A DNA stretch of 64,000 nt from Albidovulum sp. (GCA_028823855.1 JAPPFL010000009.1:62001-126000), one strand, 5' to 3'; positions 1 to 9,408 are shown, counted from the first letter of the stretch. Numbers and translations are program-made. The notes: a model not told the origin generated them from the sequence alone.

Positions 1-675
1 GCGAGAGAACATCCAGAAATCCCAGGGCTCGCTTACCCCCTCGAACTCCTGCAGGGCGACCGGATGGCAAATGACCTCTACTCCGTTGAATCCGAGCGCC
101 CGGCTGACTTCCGGCGTGGCGCCGTCGTGGCAGGTCATGCAGCCCAGCTTTCCGATCGGCGCGTCCAGCACCGGAAACAGGTCCTTGATGTCCGTGCCGA
201 ACGCGGCCTTGTACTCGTCCCACATGTCGTGCGGCGAAGTGCCGAGCCCGATCGAAGCCGGAACGTTGTACTTTCGGTAAATCAGCTCGACCCCGCCGGG
301 GCCGAGTATGAAGGCCGTATTGAACCAGCGGTCGGGGAATTCGGGCGTTGTTTCGACAAGACCCCCGCCGGCGATGTACATGCCGTATTCCCGACACTTC
401 TCTACCAAAGCCCCTACCGCCTCGTCTTCGAAAGAAATTGCCTTCTTCATGAATTCTCCGAGGCCGTGCTCGCCTTTTCCCGGCGTCGTCACCCCCTGAA
501 GGAAATACTCGGGAAACACTGCCAGGCGCACCGGCACTTCCCAGAAATAGCCCACGCCGAAATCGATTAGATCCAGCGCTCTCTTAAGGTTGCTCTCGAT
601 GCCTCGGCGGTCCGTCGCGACTTCGACGTGGGGCTGAACGACGATCGCAGTGTATTTTTCGACAGGTTCGCGCAT
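1..675 (-). CDS. Nitrilase-family carbon-nitrogen hydrolase (3' end cut off by window)
   Basis: Reading the minus strand from an ATG at 675 gives 225 open codons that run off the window start, so the C-terminus is missing. The nitrilase-superfamily triad is visible: Glu56 in PEYF, Lys135 in YRKY and Cys182 in GCMTCHDG. The family hydrolyses nitriles, amides or carbamoyl groups through a cysteine thioester. The long sequence around the Cys and the GGGLVET segment suggest an aliphatic amidase/nitrilase type, but the substrate cannot be assigned. The start lies 8 bases after the stop of the FAD oxidoreductase at 684-2264, so the two are probably cotranscribed with this gene second. Confidence 0.85.
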   Translation of the reverse strand, partial: MREPVEKYTAIVVQPHVEVATDRRGIESNLKRALDLIDFGVGYFWEVPVRLAVFPEYFLQGVTTPGKGEHGLGEFMKKAISFEDEAVGALVEKCREYGMYIAGGGLVETTPEFPDRWFNTAFILGPGGVELIYRKYNVPASIGLGTSPHDMWDEYKAAFGTDIKDLFPVLDAPIGKLGCMTCHDGATPEVSRALGFNGVEVICHPVALQEFEGVSEPWDFWMFSR

Positions 676-683
676 GGTTGACC

Positions 684-2264
684 TCAGTTGAAAGAGCGGT
701 GCGGCATTCCGAAGTCCCGAAGAATGACGTTGGCGGTAATCGTGCCCATCGCCGTGATTCCGCCGCCGGGATGGCAGCTCGGCCCGGTCATGTATAGCTT
801 GGGAATCGGAGATTTGTATTGGGAAAAGCCGGGCAGCGGCCGCAGGTAGCCCATCTGGGACAAAAGCCGCTCGCCGCCGGTCGTGTTGCCGGACACGAAG
901 GCCGGATTCGCTTCCTCCAGGCTGGTACCGGTTTCGTAGTAGGCGGCGATTATGTTGTCGGCGTCCATGTTCAGCGCGTGGCGGCGCAGCTGCCGGAGCA
1001 GCACTTTTTCGGCATACTCTTCGATGCGGTCGTTCCAGTCCGTGCCGTCGGCAAGACGCGAGGGAACAAATGTGTCGAGTATCAGAGTATGCCTTCCTTC
1101 AGGCGCGCGCGTTGGATCGAGCTTGGTCCACCCGGCGGACCAGAGGAACGGTTCGGTCGGTGCTCTCCCCATCAAGATTTCGCCGTACTGGACGTCGATA
1201 TCGTGCATTGTCCCGAATATGCGATGAAAGGCGCAGGCGTTCATGTCCGCGCCGTTCCTGTAGACGGGAAGCTCGTGAAGCGCGTAGTGCGCCCGCGCGA
1301 TGGATACGGAACCGTAGGAAAACGCCTTGCAGGCCTTAAGGAAAGCCGGGTGCAGCTCATCGGGATCCATGCAGTCCAGGAACGAGACTTTGAGGCCGAG
1401 GCCCGTAACTACCGCCATTTTCGCCGCGATCTCGTCGCCGTTCTCGAGCCGCACGCCGACGCAGGATCCGTCGCCGTCCAAGACGAAACGCTTGATCGGC
1501 GCATCCGTCAAGACCGCGCCCCCGCGCTCCAGAATGTACTCCGCCATCGAGGCAGGTAGCATCATCGATCCTCCCCTCGGAATAGCTGCTCCATAGGTAT
1601 GGATGCCCGGGACGAGAATGTAGAACGATTGCCCGGCGCACTCCGTGTCCGGGAAAATCTGAGGGGCGAGCGCCCAGCCGAGTATCGAGGCGCGAACCAT
1701 TTCGCTTTCGAAGTTCTGTAAGACGAATTGCCGCGACGAAAGGTTGTATTCCTTGAGCTTAAGCAGGCCCTCGTAGCTGCTTTGCAGCGCAGTGGGCAAT
1801 GCGCCGGGTTTGGCCGGAGGGGAAAACATCCCTTTTATGAATCCGTCACGTATCGTATGCCAGCTGTCGTAGATTTGCCGGTAGCGGGCAGCATCCTTTG
1901 AGGAATACTCCGCTATGCTGTCGCATGTCCGGTCGATGTCCTTGTAGATGACGATGCCGCCGCCTTCGAGACTCGGGTGGCCCGTGATGTGATCGGACTC
2001 CCAGATGTATTCCAGCCCGTGCCTTTCCAAATCGGGCAGCAGCTGCTGAAAGTCCGGATTGGCATGGATCCAGACATGGGACGACCCGAAAAGATCGTGC
2101 TTGAAGCCCGGCTCGGTTACTTCGCGGGTGACGCACCCGCCGCCGACCCACGGATTGCGTTCAACAACGCAGACATTGAGACCGGCGCGAGCAAGCCAAG
2201 CGCCGCAGGCGAGACTGTTGTGGCCGCCTCCGGCAATGACGATGTCGAAATCACGTGCCGCCAA
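684..2264 (-). CDS. Phytoene dehydrogenase-like FAD-dependent oxidoreductase
   Basis: The 526-residue protein begins with a Rossmann dinucleotide-binding segment (DIVIAGGGHNSLACG), followed by VVERNPWVGGG, and ends with the FAD-domain signature YMTGPSCHPGGGITAMG, as in the COG1233 phytoene-dehydrogenase-related family. An open frame continues upstream to 2600, but that part is low-complexity and unlike the family. A TTG at 2262-2264 preceded by GGAG at 6-base spacing places the start just before the Rossmann fold and gives the usual family length. Cytoplasmic or membrane-associated redox enzyme; the substrate may be a carotenoid, retinoid or another lipid or amine. No other carotenoid biosynthesis genes lie next to it. 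It is the first gene of a pair with the nitrilase-like hydrolase. Confidence 0.85.
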   Translation of the reverse strand: MAARDFDIVIAGGGHNSLACGAWLARAGLNVCVVERNPWVGGGCVTREVTEPGFKHDLFGSSHVWIHANPDFQQLLPDLERHGLEYIWESDHITGHPSLEGGGIVIYKDIDRTCDSIAEYSSKDAARYRQIYDSWHTIRDGFIKGMFSPPAKPGALPTALQSSYEGLLKLKEYNLSSRQFVLQNFESEMVRASILGWALAPQIFPDTECAGQSFYILVPGIHTYGAAIPRGGSMMLPASMAEYILERGGAVLTDAPIKRFVLDGDGSCVGVRLENGDEIAAKMAVVTGLGLKVSFLDCMDPDELHPAFLKACKAFSYGSVSIARAHYALHELPVYRNGADMNACAFHRIFGTMHDIDVQYGEILMGRAPTEPFLWSAGWTKLDPTRAPEGRHTLILDTFVPSRLADGTDWNDRIEEYAEKVLLRQLRRHALNMDADNIIAAYYETGTSLEEANPAFVSGNTTGGERLLSQMGYLRPLPGFSQYKSPIPKLYMTGPSCHPGGGITAMGTITANVILRDFGMPHRSFN

Positions 2265-2631
2265 CTCATTCTCCGCGCGATCGAAGCCGCATATGAAGCC
2301 CGAGACTGCTCTTGTCAACAATGCAGGCCCTTGGCGGATGCATCCCGAAGTCAGTTGGCGGCCGCCAAGCTGGCTCGTCGGCAAGTTCGCCGAAAGCGCG
2401 ATCCTGGAAGCTGCGTGAACGCGAAAATCATATGGCGGCATCGTCAGTTGCAGCTGACGCGCCGCCGAAGAATTCGGAACTGCGTGTCGAACAGCTTCGC
2501 TTCGGCGAATCGAGCACGGGCGGTCTTGCATTGCCGACGCGCGTCGGCTAGTTGCCGAATGTCCGCCGACGGCGGTTTGAAAGGACCGGCCGGCCATCAA
2601 ACGGCGGAATTAGAAGCGCTGGCGCAAATTC
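2265..2631. promoter_or_regulatory. Divergent intergenic region between FAD oxidoreductase and sulfurtransferase
   Basis: These 367 bases separate two divergently transcribed genes and must hold both promoters. A short GC-rich hairpin, CCGCC-gac-GGCGG, sits about 65 bases before the sulfurtransferase start. I see no convincing -35/-10 pair and no small gene. Confidence 0.4.
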
Positions 2632-3483
2632 ATGAAATACGAAGATCCCAGAACTGTTGTATCAACGGAATGGCTTGGTCGCCACCTGCGCGACCCGGAC
2701 ATGCGAGTCCTGGATGCATCCTGGTACTTGCCCGATGCCGACCGAGACCCGAAGGCGGAATTCGATGCCGCGCACATACCCGGTGCGCGGTTTTTCGACA
2801 TCGACGAAATCGCGGATACGCAATGCGGCCTTCCGCACATGGCGCCGCCTTCGGAAAAGTTCGCGGCGCGGGTGCGATCAATGGGCATCGGCGACGGGCA
2901 TCAGGTTGTCGTCTACGATGGCGCGGGCCTTTTTTCCGCGGCGCGCGTCTGGTGGCTGTTCAGGCTGATGGGATTCCGGGATGTCGCGGTTCTCGACGGC
3001 GGGTTTCCGAAATGGCGCATGGAAGGACGGCCCGTGGAGGACATGCCCGCAATCGCGAAAATTCGCCACATTACCGTGCGAAGGCAGGAGCATCTGGTTA
3101 AAACTGCGGATCAGGTGCGGGCAGCGGCCCGCGACGACGCAACGCAGGTCGTCGACGCGAGGCCTCCGTCCCGCTTCAGAGGCGATGAACCCGAGCCAAG
3201 GCCAGGGCTTCGTTTGGGGCATATTCCAGGTTCGTTGAACGTTCACTACGCCGCCCTTCTCAACGACGACGGGACGCTGCGTTCAAAGCCTGAGCTCGAA
3301 AGCGCATTTTCCGGTGCGGGCGTTTCGCTCGGCAGGCCCGTCATCACGACTTGCGGGTCGGGAGTAACCGCAGCGATTCTCGATCTTGCCCTGGAATTGC
3401 TGGGCCACGGGCGCCATGCCGTCTACGACGGTTCCTGGGCAGAATGGGGCGCGGATCCGAATAGCGAAATTGAGACGGGATGA
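2632..3483 (+). CDS. sseA: 3-mercaptopyruvate (or thiosulfate) sulfurtransferase
   Basis: The 283-residue protein has two rhodanese domains, an inactive N-terminal one (about 1-140) and a catalytic C-terminal one (about 160-280). The active-site loop is CGSGVTA with the persulfide Cys at about 241. The CGSG form is typical of 3-mercaptopyruvate sulfurtransferases, whereas thiosulfate-specific rhodaneses usually carry CRKG. It transfers sulfane sulfur from mercaptopyruvate to thiols or cyanide in the cytoplasm. It overlaps the next gene by the ATGA arrangement at 3480-3483. The aminotransferase two genes on could supply the mercaptopyruvate by transaminating cysteine; that link is inference. 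Confidence 0.92.
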   Translation: MKYEDPRTVVSTEWLGRHLRDPDMRVLDASWYLPDADRDPKAEFDAAHIPGARFFDIDEIADTQCGLPHMAPPSEKFAARVRSMGIGDGHQVVVYDGAGLFSAARVWWLFRLMGFRDVAVLDGGFPKWRMEGRPVEDMPAIAKIRHITVRRQEHLVKTADQVRAAARDDATQVVDARPPSRFRGDEPEPRPGLRLGHIPGSLNVHYAALLNDDGTLRSKPELESAFSGAGVSLGRPVITTCGSGVTAAILDLALELLGHGRHAVYDGSWAEWGADPNSEIETG

Positions 3484-4040
3484 CGTATTCGGCTGGGGAG
3501 GTAGTCGAATACACCGTTACATATTTGGAAATGGACGAGCCGAGAAAGTGGATCGATCCGCCTCCTCCGGCCGGCACCGGGCCGGAACTTAGGTTCGACG
3601 GAAATCCTAGTCCTTCGGATTTTTTCGTATTGTACGATATGGTCGGGAGAATGCACGGATGGACAGACATGCATTGCTGGAGTTCGAGGCGCATCGAGCG
3701 ATTTCTTCGTCATCCGCGCGTTTCGATGTCGACAATGATTGTCGCCTCCGAGCCCGGCGGATTTTTTCTTCTGGACGGGCGGAGGAGCGGCGAGTGCAAT
3801 ATAGGGTTTTTCGGCCTGAGCAAGAAATGGATCGGCAAGGGGCTGGGCGCGTGGCTGCTCAAGACCGCTATTTCCGACGCTTGGTCGATGAATGGCGTGG
3901 AGAAGGTATCTGTCAATACATGTACGTTGGACCATCCGAGGGCGCTCGGCCTCTACAAGGAACACGGCTTGGTCGCCGTTCGCAAGGTCGAACGAAAACG
4001 CAAGCTGGTGAACGACCTGGATCCCGCGGTCAAGCCATAA
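3480..4040 (+). CDS. GNAT-family N-acetyltransferase
   Basis: A 186-residue protein with a C-terminal GNAT core. The segment KKWIGKGLGAWLL (about 119-131) matches the acetyl-CoA pyrophosphate-binding motif (Q/R-x-x-G-x-G/A), followed by the helix and strand VNTCTLDHPRALGLYKEHG, which is typical of motif B. The acceptor substrate is unknown. The start overlaps the sulfurtransferase stop by 4 bases and the stop lies 15 bases before the aminotransferase, so the three are probably translationally coupled. A role in acylating an amine or thiol related to the neighbouring amino-acid enzymes is possible but not shown. Confidence 0.85.
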   Translation: MTYSAGEVVEYTVTYLEMDEPRKWIDPPPPAGTGPELRFDGNPSPSDFFVLYDMVGRMHGWTDMHCWSSRRIERFLRHPRVSMSTMIVASEPGGFFLLDGRRSGECNIGFFGLSKKWIGKGLGAWLLKTAISDAWSMNGVEKVSVNTCTLDHPRALGLYKEHGLVAVRKVERKRKLVNDLDPAVKP

Positions 4041-4055
4041 TGGAGGCGAAGTAGC

Positions 4056-5240
4056 ATGCTGTCGAATTTGCAGCCGCAGAAAGCGGACAAGATCATCCAG
4101 CTGATCCAAATGTTCAAGGACGACCCCCGAGAGCACAAAATAGATCTCGGGGTCGGCATGTACCGGAATGCGAACGGGGTCACTCCCGTTATGAAAGCCG
4201 TCAAAAGAGCGGAGAAGCTGCTCTGGGAGGCCGAAGGCACCAAATCGTATACGGGCATGGCCGGCGACCCGGGCTATTTGGAGGCCATGACGCGCCTCGT
4301 GCTTGCGGATTCTGTGTCGAGCGACCGCGTTGCCGCAGCCCATACGCCGGGTGGAACGGGAGCGGTGCGCCAGGCTCTGGAGCTGGTAAGGCTCGCGGAA
4401 CGAAACGCTTCGGTCTGGATTTCCGCGCCTTCGTGGCCCAATCATCGCTCGATCGTGACCTATCTCGGCATGCCGGCAAGGGAATACCGCTATTTCGACT
4501 ACGAAACGAGGGGCGTGGATTTTCACGGAATGATGACGAGCCTTGCCGATGCCGAAGCGGGCGACGCAATCGTGCTTCACGGGTGCTGCCACAATCCGAC
4601 GGGCGCGAATTTGGATTTGGCGCAATGGGAAGAAGTATCCGATCTATTGCTGAAGAAGGGAGCGGTGCCGATTATCGACATCGCCTATCAGGGATTTGGC
4701 GAGGGTCTGGATGAAGACGCCGCGCCGGTCCGGCTATTGGCCGCGAAGATGCCGGAAATGCTTGTTGCGGCGAGCTGCTCCAAGAATTTCGGGATCTACA
4801 GGGAAAGAACGGGCATATTGATTGCCGTCGCGCCCAATCCGGCGACAAAGGCCTTGGCGCAAGGAACGCTCGTATTTTTGAACCGCCAAAACTACTCATT
4901 TCCGCCCGACCACGGAGCGAGGTTGGTATCGATGATCTTGACCGACTCTTCCTTGAAATCGGAATGGCGAGAGGAACTCAGGGCAATGCGCGAATCCATG
5001 CGGGACCTTCGCAATAGCCTAGCGACCGCGCTTCGCGGATTAACCGGATCCGACCGATTCGGATTCATCGGCGCGCACCGGGGGATGTTTTCGTTGATCG
5101 GCGCGTCGGTCGAACAGGTCGAGGCGATGCGCGAGAGGCACGGTATCTACATGGTGTCCGACGGCCGCATTAATGTTGCCGGTCTGAACGAGAAGTCCGT
5201 TCCGGTCCTTGCTCAAGCGATGGCGGAAGCGGAAGTTTAA
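4056..5240 (+). CDS. Aromatic/aspartate aminotransferase, class I fold type I
   Basis: The 394-residue PLP enzyme resembles the TyrB/AspC group. The N-terminus has the IDLGVGMYRN segment, the PLP Schiff-base lysine is Lys243 in ASCSKNFGIYRERTG, and the substrate-carboxylate-binding Arg lies in GRINVAGLN near the C-terminus. It catalyses reversible transamination of aspartate and/or aromatic amino acids with 2-oxoglutarate. Expression with a mercaptopyruvate sulfurtransferase makes cysteine transamination a possible side role. It is third in the 2632-5240 cluster. Sequence alone does not separate aspartate from aromatic specificity. Confidence 0.9.
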   Translation: MLSNLQPQKADKIIQLIQMFKDDPREHKIDLGVGMYRNANGVTPVMKAVKRAEKLLWEAEGTKSYTGMAGDPGYLEAMTRLVLADSVSSDRVAAAHTPGGTGAVRQALELVRLAERNASVWISAPSWPNHRSIVTYLGMPAREYRYFDYETRGVDFHGMMTSLADAEAGDAIVLHGCCHNPTGANLDLAQWEEVSDLLLKKGAVPIIDIAYQGFGEGLDEDAAPVRLLAAKMPEMLVAASCSKNFGIYRERTGILIAVAPNPATKALAQGTLVFLNRQNYSFPPDHGARLVSMILTDSSLKSEWREELRAMRESMRDLRNSLATALRGLTGSDRFGFIGAHRGMFSLIGASVEQVEAMRERHGIYMVSDGRINVAGLNEKSVPVLAQAMAEAEV

Positions 5241-5317
5241 TTGGATCGTTCGCGGCGGCATAGCGATCGAGTCTGCGGCTGTTGAGACTTGCCGCCTAAG
5301 CAAGCTACGGTAACCTC

Positions 5318-5938
5318 ATGAAATCCAATGTGATTATGGGAATCGCCGCCATGGCCGCCATTGTGGTGGCTTCTAACATACTCGTCCAGTTTCTGGTCGG
5401 CGATTGGCTAACCTGGGGCGCGTTCGTTTATCCATTCGCGTTTTTAGTAACCGACATCATGAACCGCGTATTCGGAGCCGCCGCGGCGCGCCGAGTCGTC
5501 GTAGCTGGATTCGTAGTCGGAGTGGCTTGCTCGTTTGTCGGTTCGATGATCGAGGTCGGCGGCTCTCCGCTCGTGACTTTTCGAATCGCGCTGGGGTCGG
5601 GCTCCGCTTTTCTTGTCGCGCAATTGCTTGACGTGTCGATTTTCGACAGGATGCGCGAACAGGCTTGGTGGCGGGCTCCTCTCGTTTCGAGTTTCGCGGG
5701 TTCAGCGGTCGATACGTTTCTGTTTTTTGGCATCGCTTTTTCCTCGCAGCTGTCTTTCCTGGAGCCGGACGGGGGCGCGGAATGGGCGAGCGAGATCGTT
5801 CCGTTGTTCGGAACCGGCATTCTGGCTCCCGTTTGGGTCGGTTTGGCGATCGCCGATTTCGGCGTCAAATGCTGTGTCGCCCTTGTCGCGCTAGCGCCGT
5901 TCAGGGTCGTAAGCGCTCGTTTGATTCGAGCGAACTGA
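5318..5938 (+). CDS. yhhQ: Queuosine precursor transporter, YhhQ/VUT family
   Basis: A 206-residue integral membrane protein with about six hydrophobic segments. The N-terminal pattern (NILVQFLVGDWLTWGAFVYP) and the FLVTDIMNRVFG motif match the VUT/DUF165 family, known from E. coli YhhQ to import the queuosine precursors preQ0/preQ1. No other queuosine genes lie nearby and I see no obvious preQ1 riboswitch in the 77 bases before the gene. The start at 5318 immediately precedes the family N-terminus. Confidence 0.88.
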   Translation: MKSNVIMGIAAMAAIVVASNILVQFLVGDWLTWGAFVYPFAFLVTDIMNRVFGAAAARRVVVAGFVVGVACSFVGSMIEVGGSPLVTFRIALGSGSAFLVAQLLDVSIFDRMREQAWWRAPLVSSFAGSAVDTFLFFGIAFSSQLSFLEPDGGAEWASEIVPLFGTGILAPVWVGLAIADFGVKCCVALVALAPFRVVSARLIRAN

Positions 5939-6008
5939 GCAGCGAAAATTTTTTTAGGAGCGGCGTTTTTCTGTTAACGCAGTCTTCCGTAACTGCTAAA
6001 GAGTGCGA

Positions 6009-6028
6009 CCGGGGATATATCTCCGGTT
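6009..6028. promoter_or_regulatory. Imperfect palindrome upstream of pckA
   Basis: A 20-base near-palindrome reading ACCGG, GGATATATCT, CCGGT (18 of 20 positions symmetric) lies about 40 bases before the pckA start. It could be an operator or an mRNA 5' hairpin. No known regulator motif is recognised. Confidence 0.3.
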
Positions 6029-6066
6029 AAGCGATTCAAGGCGCCGCCTGGACTGGAAATTCGCGA

Positions 6067-7662
6067 ATGACGAGCGGCAGCGTAACTGGAGTGCGAAACT
6101 TGACCGGAATCCCGAAAAGCTTTGATTTTAGCGGATCCGTACCGCTTTTTGGCGAAGCTAGCAGGTTGGTCCGCAATGCCGGCGAACATAGTCTCGTTCA
6201 GCAGGCGGTTTCCAGGGGAGAGGGCGTGTTGTGCCGGGGCGGATCCCTGCTTGTTTCGACGGGAAGCTTTACGGGCCGCGTGCCGAACGACAAATTCATA
6301 GTCGAATCGCCGGGCGTCAAAGATGATGTCTGGTGGGAAAACAGCAACGGCATGAGCGCCTCGGATTTTGATCGTCTTTTTGGCGATGTTTTAGCCTATG
6401 CGTCGGGAGGCGAGTTTTTCGTCCAGGACTTGCAGGCGGGCGCCGACCCCGCATCCAGAATGAACGTGCGAGTATTTACTGAACTTGCTTGGCACAGCCT
6501 GTTCATCAGGCACCTGCTCTTGCGTCCGAAACGAGAAGAGCTGACGGGCTTTCTACCGGACTGCCTCGTAGTCGCATGCCCGGGGTTCAAGGCGACCCCC
6601 GCAATTCATGGCTGCCGGTCGGAAACCGCGATTGCAATGGATCTGGAGCGTAAAATCATCGTCATTTGCGGCACGGGCTATGCCGGCGAGATGAAAAAAG
6701 CCGTTTTTTCGCTTCTAAACTATACGTTGCCCGCCGAAAAAATCATGCCCATGCATTGCTCGGCCAATCATGCGATCGGCGACCCGAGCGATTCGGCGAT
6801 TTTTTTCGGATTGTCGGGAACCGGCAAGACGACGCTGTCGTCGGATCCACGCAGGATATTGGTCGGCGACGACGAGCATGGCTGGTCCTCGAACGGAATA
6901 TTCAATTTCGAGGGCGGGTGCTACGCCAAAACGCTTAATTTGAGCGCGGATGCCGAGCCGGAGATATACGCGACAACGTCGAAATTCGGAACGGTTATAG
7001 AGAATGTGTCAACTGATCCGTCTACCGGCGATTTGGATTTCGCGGACTCGTCCATTACTGAAAACGCGCGCTGCGCCTATCCTCTTGAAAGTATTCCTTC
7101 GGCTTCGAAAACCGGGCGCGCCGGGCCACCCGGGCATATCGTCATGCTGACTTGCGATGCGTTCGGAGTGCTGCCGGCCCTGTCGCGATTGACGTCGGAT
7201 CAGGCGATCTATCATTTTCTTTCCGGCTTCACGTCGAAAATCGGGGGAACCGAGCGAGGGATAAAGCAGCCGCAGCCGACATTTTCGGCATGCTTCGGGC
7301 AGCCCTTCATTCCGCGCCACCCTAAAGCCTACGGAAAGCTTCTTCGCGAAAGGATCGAGTCGGCCGGGTCGACATGCTGGCTGCTCAATACGGGCTGGAC
7401 GGGCGGCGGCTACGGTCGCGGCAGTCGCATGCCACTGCAAGTAACGCGAGGACTGCTTAACGCGGTTCTGGGCGGTTCCCTGGATGGCGTGCCGATGCGA
7501 TCGGATCCGAATTTTGGCCTGCTCGTGCCGGAGAGAATAGATTCGGTCGCCGATTCGATATTGAACCCGAGGCTCGGTTGGAACGACGGAGCCGAGTACG
7601 ACCGGGCGGCGGTCCAACTCAACGCGATGTTCGAAGAAAACTATCGCCGACTGTCCCGATAG
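6067..7662 (+). CDS. pckA: Phosphoenolpyruvate carboxykinase (ATP)
   Basis: A 531-residue protein, the usual length of ATP-dependent PEPCK. It carries the kinase-1a/P-loop segment [11 protein letters not shown] at about residue 250 and the substrate-binding stretch [14 protein letters not shown] at about 74-87. The latter differs slightly from the more common TGRSPKDK form. The enzyme decarboxylates and phosphorylates oxaloacetate to PEP, the entry step of gluconeogenesis, in the cytoplasm. In rhizobia pckA usually lies next to the chvI/chvG two-component genes; here those are absent and the gene is followed by a methylsuccinyl-CoA-dehydrogenase-like gene, consistent with growth on C2 or organic acids. 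Confidence 0.96.
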   Translation: MTSGSVTGVRNLTGIPKSFDFSGSVPLFGEASRLVRNAGEHSLVQQAVSRGEGVLCRGGSLLVSTGSFTGRVPNDKFIVESPGVKDDVWWENSNGMSASDFDRLFGDVLAYASGGEFFVQDLQAGADPASRMNVRVFTELAWHSLFIRHLLLRPKREELTGFLPDCLVVACPGFKATPAIHGCRSETAIAMDLERKIIVICGTGYAGEMKKAVFSLLNYTLPAEKIMPMHCSANHAIGDPSDSAIFFGLSGTGKTTLSSDPRRILVGDDEHGWSSNGIFNFEGGCYAKTLNLSADAEPEIYATTSKFGTVIENVSTDPSTGDLDFADSSITENARCAYPLESIPSASKTGRAGPPGHIVMLTCDAFGVLPALSRLTSDQAIYHFLSGFTSKIGGTERGIKQPQPTFSACFGQPFIPRHPKAYGKLLRERIESAGSTCWLLNTGWTGGGYGRGSRMPLQVTRGLLNAVLGGSLDGVPMRSDPNFGLLVPERIDSVADSILNPRLGWNDGAEYDRAAVQLNAMFEENYRRLSR

Positions 7663-7692
7663 CTCGTCGCTCGATGCAAAGAATGTCGTTGG

Positions 7693-9408
7693 ATGGCCAG
7701 TATGACGAATAAGGGAATCGCCGGAAGGAGCTCGCTGGCTGGCGGTCGCGAAGCGATCATTCTCCCCGATCTGCTGTCGATGACAGCAAGAATAGCCGAG
7801 CGCGCGAAAAATCTAGCGCATGAAGCTGCATCCGCGATTAGAAAGGAATTCGCAGAGGCCGGAATCGTTCTGGAACGGGCGCTGGACGAGAGGCAAAGTG
7901 CTGCGCACTCTCTGGCGTGGTATGCGACCTATGCGGAATGCTTGCGCCAAATGCACCATTGGGCTGCCGAGCTCGATGCGAAGGGAACTTTCGGAGAGGC
8001 CGAAAGGCTGCTGCTACAGATAGCTTTCGGCGAATACCTCAACCAGATGCGCGGCGGAATCGCCATGAGCCAGGGCGAAATCGCGCGATTGGGCGAGATG
8101 TCAGATTCACTGGATGGCCGGGGGATATTCGAGTCCGAGGACGCCCGGCATCTGGCCGCCCTCGGCAATAGCCAGAATGCGCGAATGCGTCTGGCGACAT
8201 TGATGGCGGATCAAAAGGGCGCTTCCTCTTTCGGCGACGCGGGACTCGATCAGGAACTGGAGATAATCCGGAGTCAAATCAGACGGTTCGCCGATGACAA
8301 GGTTGTTCCGAAAGCGCAGGAATGGCACCTGAAGGATCAGCTTATCCCGATGGAATTGATTGCCGAGCTAGCGGAAATGGGGGTTTTCGGCCTTACCATT
8401 CCTGAAGAATACGACGGTCTCGCAATGTCGAAAATCGCAATGTGCGTCGTCTCCGAAGAGCTTTCGCGCGGCTACATCGGCGTGGGGTCGCTTGCGACGC
8501 GTTCGGAAATCGCGGCGGAATTGATTCTTTGCGGCGGAACGGATTGGCAAAAGAAAGATTGGTTGCCGCGCATCGCTTCTGGAGAGCTATTGCCTACTGC
8601 CGTGTTTACGGAACCAAATACGGGGTCCGATTTGGGCTCTCTCCGTACGAAGGCTATTCTCGACGACGGAGATTATTCCGTTACGGGCTCAAAGACCTGG
8701 ATAACGCACGGAGCTCGCGCAAATGTCATGACTTTGCTGGCGCGAACCGACTCGGAAACCGCCGATTACAGCGGATTGTCGATGTTTATTGCCGAGAAGA
8801 CCCCGGGCGACGATGAAGATCCGTTTCCGGACGCGGGCATCGAGGGTACCGAAATCGAGGTTCTCGGATATCGCGGCATGAAGGAGTACGAGATTGGCTT
8901 CAACGGATTTCGAATCGAGGCCAGCCGCCTCCTGGGTGGCGTAGAGGGCAGGGGATTCCGCCAGCTTATGCGAACATTCGAGTCGGCTAGAATTCAAACG
9001 GCCGCTCGCGCGATAGGCGTCGCGCAGTCAGCCCTCGAGCAAGGCTTGGACTACGCCTTAAATCGAAAGCAGTTCGGGAGATCGCTGATCGAATTTCCCA
9101 GGGTGGCTTCCAAACTGGCGATTATGGCAGTGGAAATCATGATTGCCAGGCAGTTGGCGTATTACGCGGCGCAAGAGAAGGACCGCCAGAGAAGGTGCGA
9201 CCTTGAAGCGGGCATGGCGAAGCTTCTGGCGGCGCGCGTGGCTTGGACAGCAGCCGACAATGCGGTTCAGATTCATGGCGGCAACGGATTTGCAGTGGAA
9301 TTTCCGATCAGCCGAATTCTCTGCGATTCCAGGATACTCAATATTTTCGAAGGCGCGGCGGAAATCCAGGCCCATGTCATCGCGAGGCGCTTGCTTGGCA
9401 ATAGATAG
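7693..9408 (+). CDS. mcd: Acyl-CoA dehydrogenase, probable (2S)-methylsuccinyl-CoA dehydrogenase
   Basis: The protein has 571 residues, about 180 more than a standard acyl-CoA dehydrogenase. The extra part is a helical N-terminal extension before the usual three-domain fold (about 190-571). The catalytic base is Glu553 in IFEGAAEIQ, and TEPNTGSDLGSLRT and WITHGARAN are FAD- and substrate-loop signatures. An N-terminal extension of this size is a known property of methylsuccinyl-CoA dehydrogenase of the ethylmalonyl-CoA pathway, which makes mesaconyl-C1-CoA and passes electrons to ETF. The etfAB genes and a B12 adenosyltransferase at 46-49 kb fit that role. The alternative is a long-form branched-chain acyl-CoA dehydrogenase. 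Confidence 0.8.
   Translation: MASMTNKGIAGRSSLAGGREAIILPDLLSMTARIAERAKNLAHEAASAIRKEFAEAGIVLERALDERQSAAHSLAWYATYAECLRQMHHWAAELDAKGTFGEAERLLLQIAFGEYLNQMRGGIAMSQGEIARLGEMSDSLDGRGIFESEDARHLAALGNSQNARMRLATLMADQKGASSFGDAGLDQELEIIRSQIRRFADDKVVPKAQEWHLKDQLIPMELIAELAEMGVFGLTIPEEYDGLAMSKIAMCVVSEELSRGYIGVGSLATRSEIAAELILCGGTDWQKKDWLPRIASGELLPTAVFTEPNTGSDLGSLRTKAILDDGDYSVTGSKTWITHGARANVMTLLARTDSETADYSGLSMFIAEKTPGDDEDPFPDAGIEGTEIEVLGYRGMKEYEIGFNGFRIEASRLLGGVEGRGFRQLMRTFESARIQTAARAIGVAQSALEQGLDYALNRKQFGRSLIEFPRVASKLAIMAVEIMIARQLAYYAAQEKDRQRRCDLEAGMAKLLAARVAWTAADNAVQIHGGNGFAVEFPISRILCDSRILNIFEGAAEIQAHVIARRLLGNR

Noticed and set aside
3423-4625. 400-codon minus-strand frame
   Set aside because: It is antisense to the GNAT and aminotransferase genes and has no recognisable motifs.
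5241-5317. Possible preQ1 riboswitch before yhhQ
   Set aside because: The 77-base spacer shows no recognisable preQ1 aptamer pattern such as the short C-rich loop and A-rich tail.
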